Source: Bacilli bacterium (GTDB lineage Bacteria; Bacillota_I; Bacilli_A; RF39; UBA660). From it: DNA of 45,143 nucleotides. Positions 16,082 through 24,063 of this stretch are shown here, piece by piece. The stretch's first letter is position 1, and each line of letters begins with the position of its first letter. Under the pieces are notes generated by a model. The model saw only the letters and a list, made by a program, of their open reading frames with translations, searched no databases and was not told the DNA's origin. Position numbers and translations under genes: made by a program. The stretch spans positions 1-45,143 of the forward strand of contig CAAGEE010000020.1 in assembly GCA_900768815.1 (NCBI GenBank). The letters are read 5' to 3'.

Positions 16082-16699
16082 ATGAAAAGAAAAACCATTG
16101 TTATTGAATCAAAAGAAGATTATACAAAATTTATAAAAAGAATAATTTTATATAAAAGTATCTTATACATTAATACAGAGTTTCAAGTAAAAGGATGCCA
16201 AGTAAATGATAAGATTCAGCAAATAATAAAAGGATTAAATATAAAAAAAAGATGCAAAAGAATTACTTATGTATATGATACAGCTTGTAATATTATAGAT
16301 AGTAATACTAAAGGTCTAAATATATGTGGATTTAAGAATAACAAATGCTACATTCAACAAAAACAAAATAATGGTAAATGTAATGGATGTTGTAGATTAT
16401 GCAAGTATCAAAATAGTAATGGATGTCCTACTAAGAATTTAGCTTGTAAGTTGTTTAACTGTTCGGAAGTAAAAAAGAGATATAAGACTATTGAATATAA
16501 AGATCTAGCTATATTAAAACTTCTATCTCTAAAAAATAGATTAATAGTAAAATCAGATTATTTTTCTACAAGAGAAGAAGTGTTAAAGGATTTATATGCC
16601 TACACATTAACGTATTCAATATTAAGAATATTTTTTAGAAGTATAAGAAACTTAATTAGTAAAACTAAAAACAGTAACCAAGATAGTATAAATACATAG
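16082..16699 (+). CDS. Cysteine-rich protein of unknown function
   Basis: 205 residues with 12 cysteines, all between positions 39 and 127 (C39, 58, 69, 82, 89, 100, 103, 104, 107, 115, 122, 127). The dense block CNGCCRLCKYQNSNGC (100-115) followed by CKLFNC (122-127) suggests bound metal, either zinc or an Fe-S cluster. The N-terminal third (KEDYTKFIKRIILYKSILYI) looks like an alpha/beta domain. There is no signal peptide. I do not recognise a named family. It lies between the acidic membrane protein and the interrupted amidase gene (10-base gap), so all three were probably one operon. Confidence 0.7.
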   Translation: MKRKTIVIESKEDYTKFIKRIILYKSILYINTEFQVKGCQVNDKIQQIIKGLNIKKRCKRITYVYDTACNIIDSNTKGLNICGFKNNKCYIQQKQNNGKCNGCCRLCKYQNSNGCPTKNLACKLFNCSEVKKRYKTIEYKDLAILKLLSLKNRLIVKSDYFSTREEVLKDLYAYTLTYSILRIFFRSIRNLISKTKNSNQDSINT

Positions 16700-16709
16700 A
16701 ATACTACAG

Positions 16710-17033
16710 GTGATAAATATGTATAATAGAGCTACTAAAAAGGTTGTTATAGATGCTGGTCATGGTGGTGCTGATCCAGGCGCTGTTTCTGGTAATTTAA
16801 AAGAAAAAGATCTAAATTTAGAAGCTGCTCAATATATGCATAAAAGATTACAAGAACTAGGTATACCATCCACAATAGTTAGAAATACGGATGAAACATT
16901 AGAAAGAAAAGAACGAATCAATAGAATAATGAATGCCTATGGTAATAGTCCAGACGTAATAATGATATCTAATCACATAAATGCAGGAGGTAGAACATCG
17001 TTTTATGTGATTAATTCAAGTACAGGTGTATAA
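16710..17033 (+). pseudogene. N-acetylmuramoyl-L-alanine amidase, 5' fragment interrupted by the mobile element
   Basis: This is the first part of an Amidase_3 enzyme: VVIDAGHGGADPGA with the first zinc His, KEKDLNLEAA with the zinc Glu, and MISNHINAGG with the second zinc His. Host sequence ends at the GGAGGT core (16986-16991). From there the frame runs into the element for 13 unrelated residues and stops at 17031-17033. The catalytic Glu and all LysM repeats are on the other side, at 26742-27740. The fragment (107 residues) keeps the ribosome site AGGTGAT and could still be translated but should be inactive. Joining both parts at GGAGGT gives the normal sequence NHINAGGGEGTE and an intact protein of about 426 residues. 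Confidence 0.9.
16970..17013. other. attL, left attachment site
   Basis: The bacterial half-site (up to GGAGGT at 16986-16991) is joined to the element half-site. The element side carries ATGTGATTA (17005-17013), 13 bases from the core. This is the exact inverse of TAATCACAT at the other end. The bacterial side carries TAATCACAT at 16970-16978, 7 bases from the core. Confidence 0.7.
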
Positions 17034-17075
17034 CTAGAGTTAAGCCCTTGATTTTACACACATTTAAGAAGTTAG

Positions 17076-17103
17076 AGTCTATTTAAAAAATAGGCTTTTT
17101 ATT
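17076..17103 (+). terminator. Terminator inside the left end of the element
   Basis: AGTCTATTT (17076-17084) pairs with AAATAGGCT (17088-17096, one G-U) and is followed by T5. It would stop read-through from the host operon into the element. Confidence 0.75.
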
Positions 17104-17127
17104 ATGTTAAAAAGAAAGGGTGACATT

Positions 17128-17862
17128 ATGTCTGTGTTTAGAGTAGAAAAAAATAACAATTATACTGTTATGGCAAATTACCATTTAAGAGATAAAGAAT
17201 TATCGTTTAAAGCTAAAGGTTTATTATCATATATGCTTAGTTTACCTGAGGATTGGGATTATTCATTAAATGGACTCGCTAGAGTTAGTAAAGAAGGTAT
17301 TAAAGCAATAAAGAACATTATAAATGAATTAAAAGAGAAAGGATATTTGAAAATAAATAGGTTAAGGAAAGAAAATGGACAATATCAATATGAATATTTA
17401 ATTAGGGAGATACCTGAAGGAATAGAACCAGAGTACCAAAAAGGATATGCCGTTAAAGGAGAGTCCGAAAAGGGCATACAAATAAATACTAATAAACAAA
17501 ATACTAAAAAACAAATAGATAAAGAAGACAAAAGTAAAAAATCTTCTTTTTTTAGTGCTTTAAATAGCTTGACAAAGATAATAATAAAAGAAAATTATAT
17601 AAGTGAGTATGATGCTGAATTATTTAAATACAATAATTTATTTGAAGAACTTATAAAAAAATATGACTATGAAGTCATATTAAAAATCACGTGGTATATT
17701 ATTTGTCATATTACTGATAACAAGTTTTTAGACGAAGAAGGTAACTTAATAGAAAATAAATTTGGTTATTTTAAAATATCTATGTTAAATAATATTAATA
17801 AACTTATTAATAATGAAATAAAATGGAATTATGATATTGGATGGTTTGAAGATGAAATATAA
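17128..17862 (+). CDS. Helix-turn-helix protein, replication-initiator-like
   Basis: 244 residues. The N-terminal MSVFRVEKNNNYTVMANYHL, KAKGLLSYMLSLPEDWDYSLNGLA and NIINELKEKGYLKINR form the winged-helix domain common in Firmicutes plasmid, phage and integrative-element replication organisers (HTH_36 type). The C-terminal half is helical and DnaD-like in length and charge, but not clearly assignable. The start at 17128 is set by AAAGGGTGAC; an in-frame ATG at 17104 lies within the terminator T run. It is the only left-end gene of the element and is convergent with the QatC-like gene, 7 bases apart. Confidence 0.72.
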   Translation: MSVFRVEKNNNYTVMANYHLRDKELSFKAKGLLSYMLSLPEDWDYSLNGLARVSKEGIKAIKNIINELKEKGYLKINRLRKENGQYQYEYLIREIPEGIEPEYQKGYAVKGESEKGIQINTNKQNTKKQIDKEDKSKKSSFFSALNSLTKIIIKENYISEYDAELFKYNNLFEELIKKYDYEVILKITWYIICHITDNKFLDEEGNLIENKFGYFKISMLNNINKLINNEIKWNYDIGWFEDEI

Positions 17863-17869
17863 AACAATG

Positions 17870-19165
17870 TTATTTATCTAATGCGTTAATATATTCATTT
17901 ATTTCTTGTGAAAATTTAGAAAGCATATTATTATATTTTTGCATATAATCTATTTCGTTAAAGTATTTAGGGTGTAAATTTAAATACTTAAATATTTCAC
18001 CATTATCAATATTCTTTTTAAATAGTTTATAATATTCAATCAATGATTTTTTTTCGATGTATCTATATTTACATAGGTCCTTTATATATTTTTCTTCAGT
18101 ACTTAATCCAGTTTTGGTTTCATATTTTACAAGATTATTAAAATCAAATAAGTTACTGGGAACTATGTAGTCTACATCTAAACCATTTTTTGTTGAATTA
18201 AACAATGATATTTGTCTAAGTAAACATGCTGCGCATATACCACAATGGCAGTATCCTTGTTCATTATGGTTGAAGAATGCTTTAGAGGCTGGCATTTTTG
18301 AGCAAGTTTTTGTGTTTTTGATTAATGAATTCCACTGGTTAGGTATTAAATTTACAACATCTTTTTTAGTAAGAAAATTAAATGGATTTATTATTTCTAT
18401 ATCAAGGTCTAATACTTTTAGTATACTATTAACTAAAAATAGTGTTTTTGGATGCGTTGTTCTAGTTACTTTTCTTCGAAAGTAAAAAGTGGGATTTAAT
18501 GTCATGATTCCATTTTCATATATTTTTATTTTATGTATGTTATAATAATCTGCATAAATAAAACATGAAGCAAGAAAAATTAAAGATCGAGTTCTTTGAG
18601 TTAAATGAGTTTTAAAATCTAGATTTTGTTTATCTATAATTACGTGAGAACTATTAGTGCAAATATTTGAAATATAATTATTATATGAAAACTTTGCTTT
18701 GTTTTTTTCAATTTTATTTGTAGCATAAGTTATAAAAATAGTGTTATTGTTAGTTTCTTGTGCTGCGCCTGCTAAAGCATCTAATCCTCCAGATAATAAT
18801 GCTATACTATCATATTGTGGCTCAAAAGAAAGTTGTGTGTTTTTTAAAATACATTTTTCTTTTTCACACTTTGAAAAAGTGATATTCCAAGTTTCTCCAT
18901 TTGTCATGAATTTTATTAGATTGTTTATTAAAGGAATTATTTTATTAAACTTTTCTATGCTATTTACAGGAATATTTAATGAAATTACATTATTGCTATC
19001 TTCATTTCTATGTGTGTAAAAGTCGTAATAACATATAGAATAGAAAGTATCAATTAAATCTAATATTATAGTATTTTTATAGTTTGTTATATTTAATAAA
19101 TTATCTTCATTAAAATGATCTTGATATGGATGTTTTTTGTATGTTTCAAAGTAACTTTTTTCCAT
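17870..19165 (-). CDS. qatC: QatC-like protein (QueC-family PP-loop ATPase, defence type)
   Basis: 431 residues, about twice the size of the housekeeping QueC (7-cyano-7-deazaguanine synthase) and close to QatC of the Qat anti-phage system. The PP-loop is SGGLDA (125-130). A zinc-site cysteine set follows late (C288, then CHCGICAAC with C306, C308, C311, C314), as in QueC. The N-terminal ~115 residues are extra. It lies 3 bases after the QatB-like gene, same strand. QueC chemistry makes a nitrile from a carboxylate with ATP and ammonia; in defence the substrate is thought to differ. No other queuosine-pathway gene is nearby, which argues against base synthesis. QatA and QatD are absent. Confidence 0.78.
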   Translation of the reverse strand: MEKSYFETYKKHPYQDHFNEDNLLNITNYKNTIILDLIDTFYSICYYDFYTHRNEDSNNVISLNIPVNSIEKFNKIIPLINNLIKFMTNGETWNITFSKCEKEKCILKNTQLSFEPQYDSIALLSGGLDALAGAAQETNNNTIFITYATNKIEKNKAKFSYNNYISNICTNSSHVIIDKQNLDFKTHLTQRTRSLIFLASCFIYADYYNIHKIKIYENGIMTLNPTFYFRRKVTRTTHPKTLFLVNSILKVLDLDIEIINPFNFLTKKDVVNLIPNQWNSLIKNTKTCSKMPASKAFFNHNEQGYCHCGICAACLLRQISLFNSTKNGLDVDYIVPSNLFDFNNLVKYETKTGLSTEEKYIKDLCKYRYIEKKSLIEYYKLFKKNIDNGEIFKYLNLHPKYFNEIDYMQKYNNMLSKFSQEINEYINALDK

Positions 19166-19168
19166 AGA

Positions 19169-19822
19169 TTATATTTTTAATCCTCTCAAAATAAGTGTAC
19201 CAATATTACGAAGTTGTTTTTTTAAGAAAGATTCATCTTCTTTAGCTTCGACAATTAATTGATAATCGGTATATGAAAAGCTTTCATTTAATGCTTCATT
19301 TACTTGACTTTTAATCTTATTTTTACATTCTTTATCATCCATATCATTTGTACTACTTGCTAATTCTTCAAACATAATTTTTTCAAATTGTTCTGTATAA
19401 TATTCTGCTAATAAGTCTTTAATTACAATATAAGCATTTTTAAAATATTCTATTGGAGAGTTTTCGTTATACAAAATATTCATAATAGTTTGTTTTAACA
19501 ACGGGTCTTCATCTAAACACAACTTATCAGCAATGCATTCAACTTTTTCGATTTGTATTAGTTCATTGAAGTTATAAATATCAAAATTAAAATTGCTATC
19601 AGCATTGATTTTTTGAGAAGTTGTTATAATTGTTGTAAGAGTTTTTATAAATCCAGTTGTGCAGGTAGCACTAATTATCGAATTTTTTAATCTTGATTTC
19701 CCTTTTGAAGGAAATAAGGCTTCTGAAATAATTCGATTAATACCTTCACCGGCAGAATTTATTTTATTTGTCTTTAAAATATCATGTATTTTTTTATTTG
19801 TTCTTCTTGTAGATGTTCCCAA
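19169..19822 (-). CDS. qatB: QatB-like protein of a Qat-type defence module
   Basis: 217 residues when read from TTG at 19822, which is preceded by AAGGTGAT. This gives an N-terminus MGTSTRRTNKK of the kind typical for QatB proteins. Upstream codons encode an unlikely His- and Tyr-rich leader overlapping the divergent promoter. The remainder is helical, with no membrane segment and no known catalytic motif. QatB is a core component of Qat with unknown biochemical function. It is directly followed by the QatC-like gene and is divergent from the DUF4238-type gene. The assignment relies on the N-terminus, size and partner. Confidence 0.62.
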   Translation of the reverse strand: MGTSTRRTNKKIHDILKTNKINSAGEGINRIISEALFPSKGKSRLKNSIISATCTTGFIKTLTTIITTSQKINADSNFNFDIYNFNELIQIEKVECIADKLCLDEDPLLKQTIMNILYNENSPIEYFKNAYIVIKDLLAEYYTEQFEKIMFEELASSTNDMDDKECKNKIKSQVNEALNESFSYTDYQLIVEAKEDESFLKKQLRNIGTLILRGLKI

Positions 19823-19881
19823 AATATCACCTTCTTTGGCTATATATAATATCATAAAATAAAAAAAAGATAAATACGTGA

Positions 19882-19887
19882 TATAAT
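19882..19887 (+). promoter_or_regulatory. -10 box of the DUF4238-type gene in the divergent promoter region
   Basis: TATAAT at 19882-19887 places the transcript start near 19894 and supports the ATG at 19904. The 80-base spacer also holds the leftward promoter of the QatBC pair. Confidence 0.45.
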
Positions 19888-19903
19888 AATGTTGGTGGTT
19901 ATT

Positions 19904-20962
19904 ATGATTGCACATATTGTACCTCAGGTTTATTTAAAATCTTGGAGTAACAAAACATCAAAAAATTCGGTATACGTATTTGATAGAGAAACTTTTGATT
20001 TTGAACCTAAAAATTTAGATGTTTTAAGCAAAACTAACTTTCAAAAAAAAGATGAATATTTACTTAATATTGAAGATTGTTGTTTAGAAATCTACTCTAA
20101 ATTATTTGATGAGTTATATGACAATTTAAAAAATAAATATCAAATTCAATATAAAGATAGAATAATAGTTTCTTCTTATCAATTTAGAAACTATTGTCGA
20201 AATTTAGCAGTGTCTAGTCATGATTGGGTAATTATCGATTTAAAAAGTAATTTAAGATATAAATATCGAGTATTTAGGGAAGAAGTAATACAAATATGGA
20301 ACAATAATTTTCAAAGAGAAATAGAAGATTTTTTTTCTAAAAATTATGAAAATTCATGGGAAGATTTTGTATCTTATTTAAATGGGATAGAGTTAAATTT
20401 CCAAGAAAGAATGATTTCTCTAGATGATACCCAAAAAAATTTTATTATTGAATTTTTAGCAATTCAGCTTACTAGAAAATATACAAATTTTAATATGTTT
20501 AAACAAATAATAGAACACTATATGAGTATAATTGATTCAAATACAAAGTTAGATGATTCTCTTGTTAAAAGATTATGGCTATCTGATATTTTCAAGTTTA
20601 TATTATATAAAGATGGTAATAACGAAAAATATGCGAATTGCGTTGTTAATTATATGATTAACCATTTAAAAAGCAGACATATTTCGTATGAATTATATAT
20701 TTCTGAAAATATTGATTTTTTAACATCAGATAATCCTATTTTTAGATATGAATCATCTGTTTCTAGTGAGGATGACTATATATATTTTCCAATAAATAGG
20801 AATATGTGTTTAGGTATTTGTTCAAAATCAACTGATAATGATTTATTTAAATTTAAAAAAATATCATCAGTTGAAGTAAAAATAATAAATAATCTTATAA
20901 TTGAAAATGCTGAAAAACATTTTATATGTTATGACACTAACTATAAGGAAAAAACCATTTAA
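19904..20962 (+). CDS. DUF4238-type protein, putative defence component
   Basis: 352 residues. The N-terminal HIVPQVYLKSWSN (the H-x-VPQ-x-YLK motif) and the late NIDFLTSDNPIFRY followed by YFPINRNMCLGI match the DUF4238 family, which is common in phage-defence islands and has no established biochemical role. It has no signal or membrane segment. The start at 19904 fits GGTGGT and the -10 box at 19882; an ATG at 19889 is too close to the promoter. It is divergent from the QatB-like gene over a short shared promoter region, which suggests common regulation. Confidence 0.68.
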   Translation: MIAHIVPQVYLKSWSNKTSKNSVYVFDRETFDFEPKNLDVLSKTNFQKKDEYLLNIEDCCLEIYSKLFDELYDNLKNKYQIQYKDRIIVSSYQFRNYCRNLAVSSHDWVIIDLKSNLRYKYRVFREEVIQIWNNNFQREIEDFFSKNYENSWEDFVSYLNGIELNFQERMISLDDTQKNFIIEFLAIQLTRKYTNFNMFKQIIEHYMSIIDSNTKLDDSLVKRLWLSDIFKFILYKDGNNEKYANCVVNYMINHLKSRHISYELYISENIDFLTSDNPIFRYESSVSSEDDYIYFPINRNMCLGICSKSTDNDLFKFKKISSVEVKIINNLIIENAEKHFICYDTNYKEKTI

Positions 20963-21043
20963 TCATTATAATATAGAAGTAATGTGTAAGAAATAAATAT
21001 AATTATTTTAAATTTAATTATAATTTTATTCATAAGATATGGT

Positions 21044-21072
21044 ATAAAAATGAGATATAAAATTTATATCTC
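21044..21072 (-). terminator. Terminator of the restriction endonuclease gene
   Basis: GAGATATAAA and TTTATATCTC (21052-21072) form a near-perfect palindrome. On the minus strand it is followed by ATTTTTAT. A second inverted repeat (TTTTTGTACCACA/TGTGATACAAAAG, 21091-21127) lies between it and the gene end. Confidence 0.65.
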
Positions 21073-21131
21073 ATAATAAATAAGAATTACTTTTTGTACC
21101 ACAAATCATAAAAGTGTGATACAAAAGTAAA

Positions 21132-22574
21132 TTAAATAAATTCTTTTAAGATTTCCTCTAAATATTTATTGTTTATCCAAAAACAATGTTTAGTATATTC
21201 ATTTAGACCTGTAAAATTATCTTTAACTGGTAATGGTAATACGTCATCTGAATCTTGTCCATGCGGTCTTACGTGACATACTTTATTTTCTTTCATACCA
21301 GGGAAATTAGTAACCCTTTTACCATCTTTTCTTATAGTTTTAACAATATTTCCATTTAATATAACTTCCTTGGTTTTATCATACATATTTTTAACATTAG
21401 TTTCTATTAGATTTTGAGGCATGTTCCATAATTTTATGCCCTTAAACACATAATCTTTATTATCTTTTTTAAACACAAAAAACATGTACTTTGTAGTTTC
21501 AAGCTCTTCTTTTATATCTGAATTTTCAAAATCTGTATTAGCAATATCAATAAAAGAAAAACAAGGGAAAGACATAGATTGTTCTATAGTTCCATCTTCT
21601 TCTACTCTTATTGTTTTTGGTACGATATTTGCTTTTTGAAATTCATCTGTTTTTCTTAAATTTGATTTAACATTAAACATTCTAGCTACTATCATACCAT
21701 TTAAATTTTTAGCTATTGTGTCAGGTTCAATATTAAGTTCTTGTATTAATTCTTTTTGAGTTTTATTTTTATATTTGTTTATTACATTATCAATAAAATC
21801 TGCAAATGTGTCTTTTGTATTTTTAAGAATTTTTTCTACATCTTCATAATTACCAATATATTTTCTAACAAGAGTAGTCATATAGGATTGTTTTAGGCAA
21901 AAAGCTCTTTGTTTAGCCATTATACTAGAACAAGGTTGAGGTCTTACTGTTTGACCATTTGTTCCCTTTGTACAAGCCCCTAAATACATTGTATCTGCTT
22001 CAGATAGTTCATGCGCTTTTCCTTCTTTGATTTTGTTTATAATAAATTCCCAGTCATTTATTATTGTTGGTAAATCTTCTTCAGGAAATGTAAATAGTTT
22101 TTCATGTGTAACCTTTAAATCCTTTTTTGGTACATTAGGCTCAAATAAATACCAAATAATTTGTATTTTATTATTTTTATACCAAAAATGACTAGTATAA
22201 AAAGTATTTTTATATTCTTCCATATAGTTTATAATATTTAATACTAATCTTTCCTTTGCAGATAATGTATTATTTTTATTTCTTTTGTATGGAGTAACTT
22301 TAAGTTCTATCCCAGCTTTTTCAAAATCAGGAGCTGAGGTAGAGTTAATATCATAGTCATAAACATTCGTTTCAAAAGTATGTCCAAAATAAGCTTTATT
22401 TTCCTTCTTTTTCTTATTGCCATATGGGACAGTATCTTCCATAACGTAACTAGTTGTTTCTTCAAGATTATACTCTTTGTTTTTTGAGAACGTTTTCTCA
22501 ATTTCGCTAAAAGATTTTCCTATTGTAGATTTAGCTAAAATTTGAATTTCCTGTTCTGTGTAATTTTTTGCCAT
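21132..22574 (-). CDS. Type II restriction endonuclease, Sau3AI/MutH family (predicted GATC)
   Basis: 480 residues, the size of Sau3AI (about 490). The catalytic D-Xn-E-x-K is visible in the first half: D83 in SAPDFEK, E90 and K92 in GIELKVTP. The conserved block ADTMYLGACTKG (about 197-208) begins the linker to the second MutH-like domain, which in Sau3AI is catalytically inactive and binds a second site. Sau3AI cuts before G in GATC. The start lies behind GGGAGG. It is divergent from the cytosine methylase over 171 bases with three GATC sites. Specificity is inferred from the family. Confidence 0.88.
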   Translation of the reverse strand: MAKNYTEQEIQILAKSTIGKSFSEIEKTFSKNKEYNLEETTSYVMEDTVPYGNKKKKENKAYFGHTFETNVYDYDINSTSAPDFEKAGIELKVTPYKRNKNNTLSAKERLVLNIINYMEEYKNTFYTSHFWYKNNKIQIIWYLFEPNVPKKDLKVTHEKLFTFPEEDLPTIINDWEFIINKIKEGKAHELSEADTMYLGACTKGTNGQTVRPQPCSSIMAKQRAFCLKQSYMTTLVRKYIGNYEDVEKILKNTKDTFADFIDNVINKYKNKTQKELIQELNIEPDTIAKNLNGMIVARMFNVKSNLRKTDEFQKANIVPKTIRVEEDGTIEQSMSFPCFSFIDIANTDFENSDIKEELETTKYMFFVFKKDNKDYVFKGIKLWNMPQNLIETNVKNMYDKTKEVILNGNIVKTIRKDGKRVTNFPGMKENKVCHVRPHGQDSDDVLPLPVKDNFTGLNEYTKHCFWINNKYLEEILKEFI

Positions 22575-22588
22575 AAAATCCTCCCTTC

Positions 22589-22684
22589 GATCTTTTTTTT
22601 TATTTAAAAAAAGTATAAAATATATATAGTGATTGTTGATCTTTTTTTTAAAATAATTTATAATTTAATATAAAGATGTTGATC
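22589..22684. promoter_or_regulatory. Three GATC-T(n) sites between the restriction and methylase genes
   Basis: GATC occurs at 22589-22592, 22638-22641 and 22681-22684, each followed by a run of 5 to 9 T. Two of them form the -35 boxes of the methylase promoters. The second also abuts a possible leftward -35 (TCAACA on the minus strand) with a TATACT -10 at 22617-22612. The first lies in the leader of the endonuclease gene. Confidence 0.6.
22636..22664 (+). promoter_or_regulatory. Methylase promoter P1
   Basis: -35 TTGATC (22636-22641), a 17-base spacer and -10 TATAAT (22659-22664). The -35 contains the predicted methylation target GATC. Confidence 0.65.
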
Positions 22685-22707
22685 TTTTTGTCTAATTCAA
22701 TTATAAT
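22679..22707 (+). promoter_or_regulatory. Methylase promoter P2
   Basis: -35 TTGATC (22679-22684), a 17-base spacer and -10 TATAAT (22702-22707). It has the same layout as P1, 43 bases downstream of it. Confidence 0.65.
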
Positions 22708-22745
22708 ATATTTAATAGATTTTAGCAATTTGTAGGAGGTAAATT

Positions 22746-23984
22746 ATGGAAAAAACTGTTGTAGAATTATTTGCCGGTGTAGGTGGATTTCGATGCGGAT
22801 TAAATAAAGTAGAATTAAAAAATGATAAAGTAAAAGAAATTGGTAATTGGAAATTTGTTTGGGCTAATCAATGGGAACCATCTACAAAAACACAAGATGC
22901 TTTTGATTGTTATTCAAAAAGATTTGGTAGTGAAGATGTAAGCAATGTTGATATATTTGAGGTTAATAAAAAAGAAATACCTAATCATACTCTTTTGGTT
23001 GGTGGATTTCCTTGTCAAGATTATTCTGTTGCACAAACACTTTCTAATAGTAAAGGAATTGAGGGTAAAAAAGGTGTTTTATGGTGGGCTATTGCTGATG
23101 TTTTAAAAACTAAAAAACCACCATTCGTATTTTTAGAAAATGTTGATAGATTATTATTATCACCAGCTAGTCAAAGAGGAAGGGATTTTGGCATCATACT
23201 TAGAAGTTTTTATGATAATGGTTATGCCGTAGAATGGCGTGTTATAAATGCAGGAGAATATGGGTTTCAACAAAAAAGAAGAAGAACATATATAATTGCT
23301 TATCATAAAACTACAAATTATTATAAAGAAATGAAAAAAATAAATATGAAAGATATTGTTTTAACAAATGGTATTTTTGCTAAACAATTTCCTACTAAAT
23401 CAGAGATATTAGATTCAAATATGACAAACATTTCTAATTATAAAGACTTAGTTGATATTAGTGATAATTTTAAAAATCAATTTTATAATTCTGGTGTAAT
23501 GTTTAATGGTGAAGTATTTACAGCTAAATTAGAATCAGATTGCAATGAAGTTTTTGCATTAAGAAAAATACGAGAAACAAAAGATGTTGATGAAAAATAT
23601 TTTCTTTCAGAAGATAAAATAGAAAAATTTAGATATTTAAAAGGATATAAGAGAATACCAAGAATTAAACCAAATGGTGAAACATATATGTATTCTGAAG
23701 GTGCTATGTCGTTTCCTGATAATTTAGATTTACCTGCAAGAACTATGTTAACTTCTGAGAGTGGAGTAAGTAGAACAACACATATTATAGAGGATTACAA
23801 AACTAATAAATTGAGATTATTAACACCTCTTGAATGTGAAAGAATAAATGGTTTTCCTGATACTTGGACTAATACAGGAATGACTGATAAAAAAAGATAT
23901 TTTATGATGGGTAATGCATTAGTAGTAGGTGTTGTGGAAAAAATTGGTATTGAATTAGAAAAAATAATAGAAAAAGAAGACTAA
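22746..23984 (+). CDS. DNA (cytosine-5-)-methyltransferase, M.Sau3AI-like
   Basis: 412 residues with all main m5C methylase motifs: I (VVELFAGVGGF, 5-15, SAM binding), IV (GGFPCQ with catalytic C90), VI (FLENVDRLL, E131), VIII (QQKRRRTYII), IX (RLLTPLECERINGFPDTW) and X (YFMMGNALVVGVV). The variable region between VIII and IX (about 190-300) sets specificity, which is probably GATC because of the partner enzyme. It protects host DNA from the divergent endonuclease. The start follows TAGGAGG. Two tandem promoters with GATC in their -35 boxes drive it. A terminator follows at 24019. Confidence 0.92.
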   Translation: MEKTVVELFAGVGGFRCGLNKVELKNDKVKEIGNWKFVWANQWEPSTKTQDAFDCYSKRFGSEDVSNVDIFEVNKKEIPNHTLLVGGFPCQDYSVAQTLSNSKGIEGKKGVLWWAIADVLKTKKPPFVFLENVDRLLLSPASQRGRDFGIILRSFYDNGYAVEWRVINAGEYGFQQKRRRTYIIAYHKTTNYYKEMKKINMKDIVLTNGIFAKQFPTKSEILDSNMTNISNYKDLVDISDNFKNQFYNSGVMFNGEVFTAKLESDCNEVFALRKIRETKDVDEKYFLSEDKIEKFRYLKGYKRIPRIKPNGETYMYSEGAMSFPDNLDLPARTMLTSESGVSRTTHIIEDYKTNKLRLLTPLECERINGFPDTWTNTGMTDKKRYFMMGNALVVGVVEKIGIELEKIIEKED

Positions 23985-24018
23985 ATGACTAAAATGTGTT
24001 ATAATTAAAACAGTTTTT

Positions 24019-24046
24019 GTATCATTCAATGAATGATACTTTTTTT
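24019..24046 (+). terminator. Terminator after the methylase
   Basis: GTATCATTC (24019-24027) pairs with GAATGATAC (24031-24039), followed by T7. Confidence 0.9.
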
Positions 24047-24063
24047 GAGTTGCGGTGATTATA

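Noticed and set aside
17870..19165. Housekeeping QueC for queuosine synthesis.
   Set aside because: The protein is twice the normal length, is paired with a QatB-like gene on a mobile element, and no queD/queE/queF is nearby.
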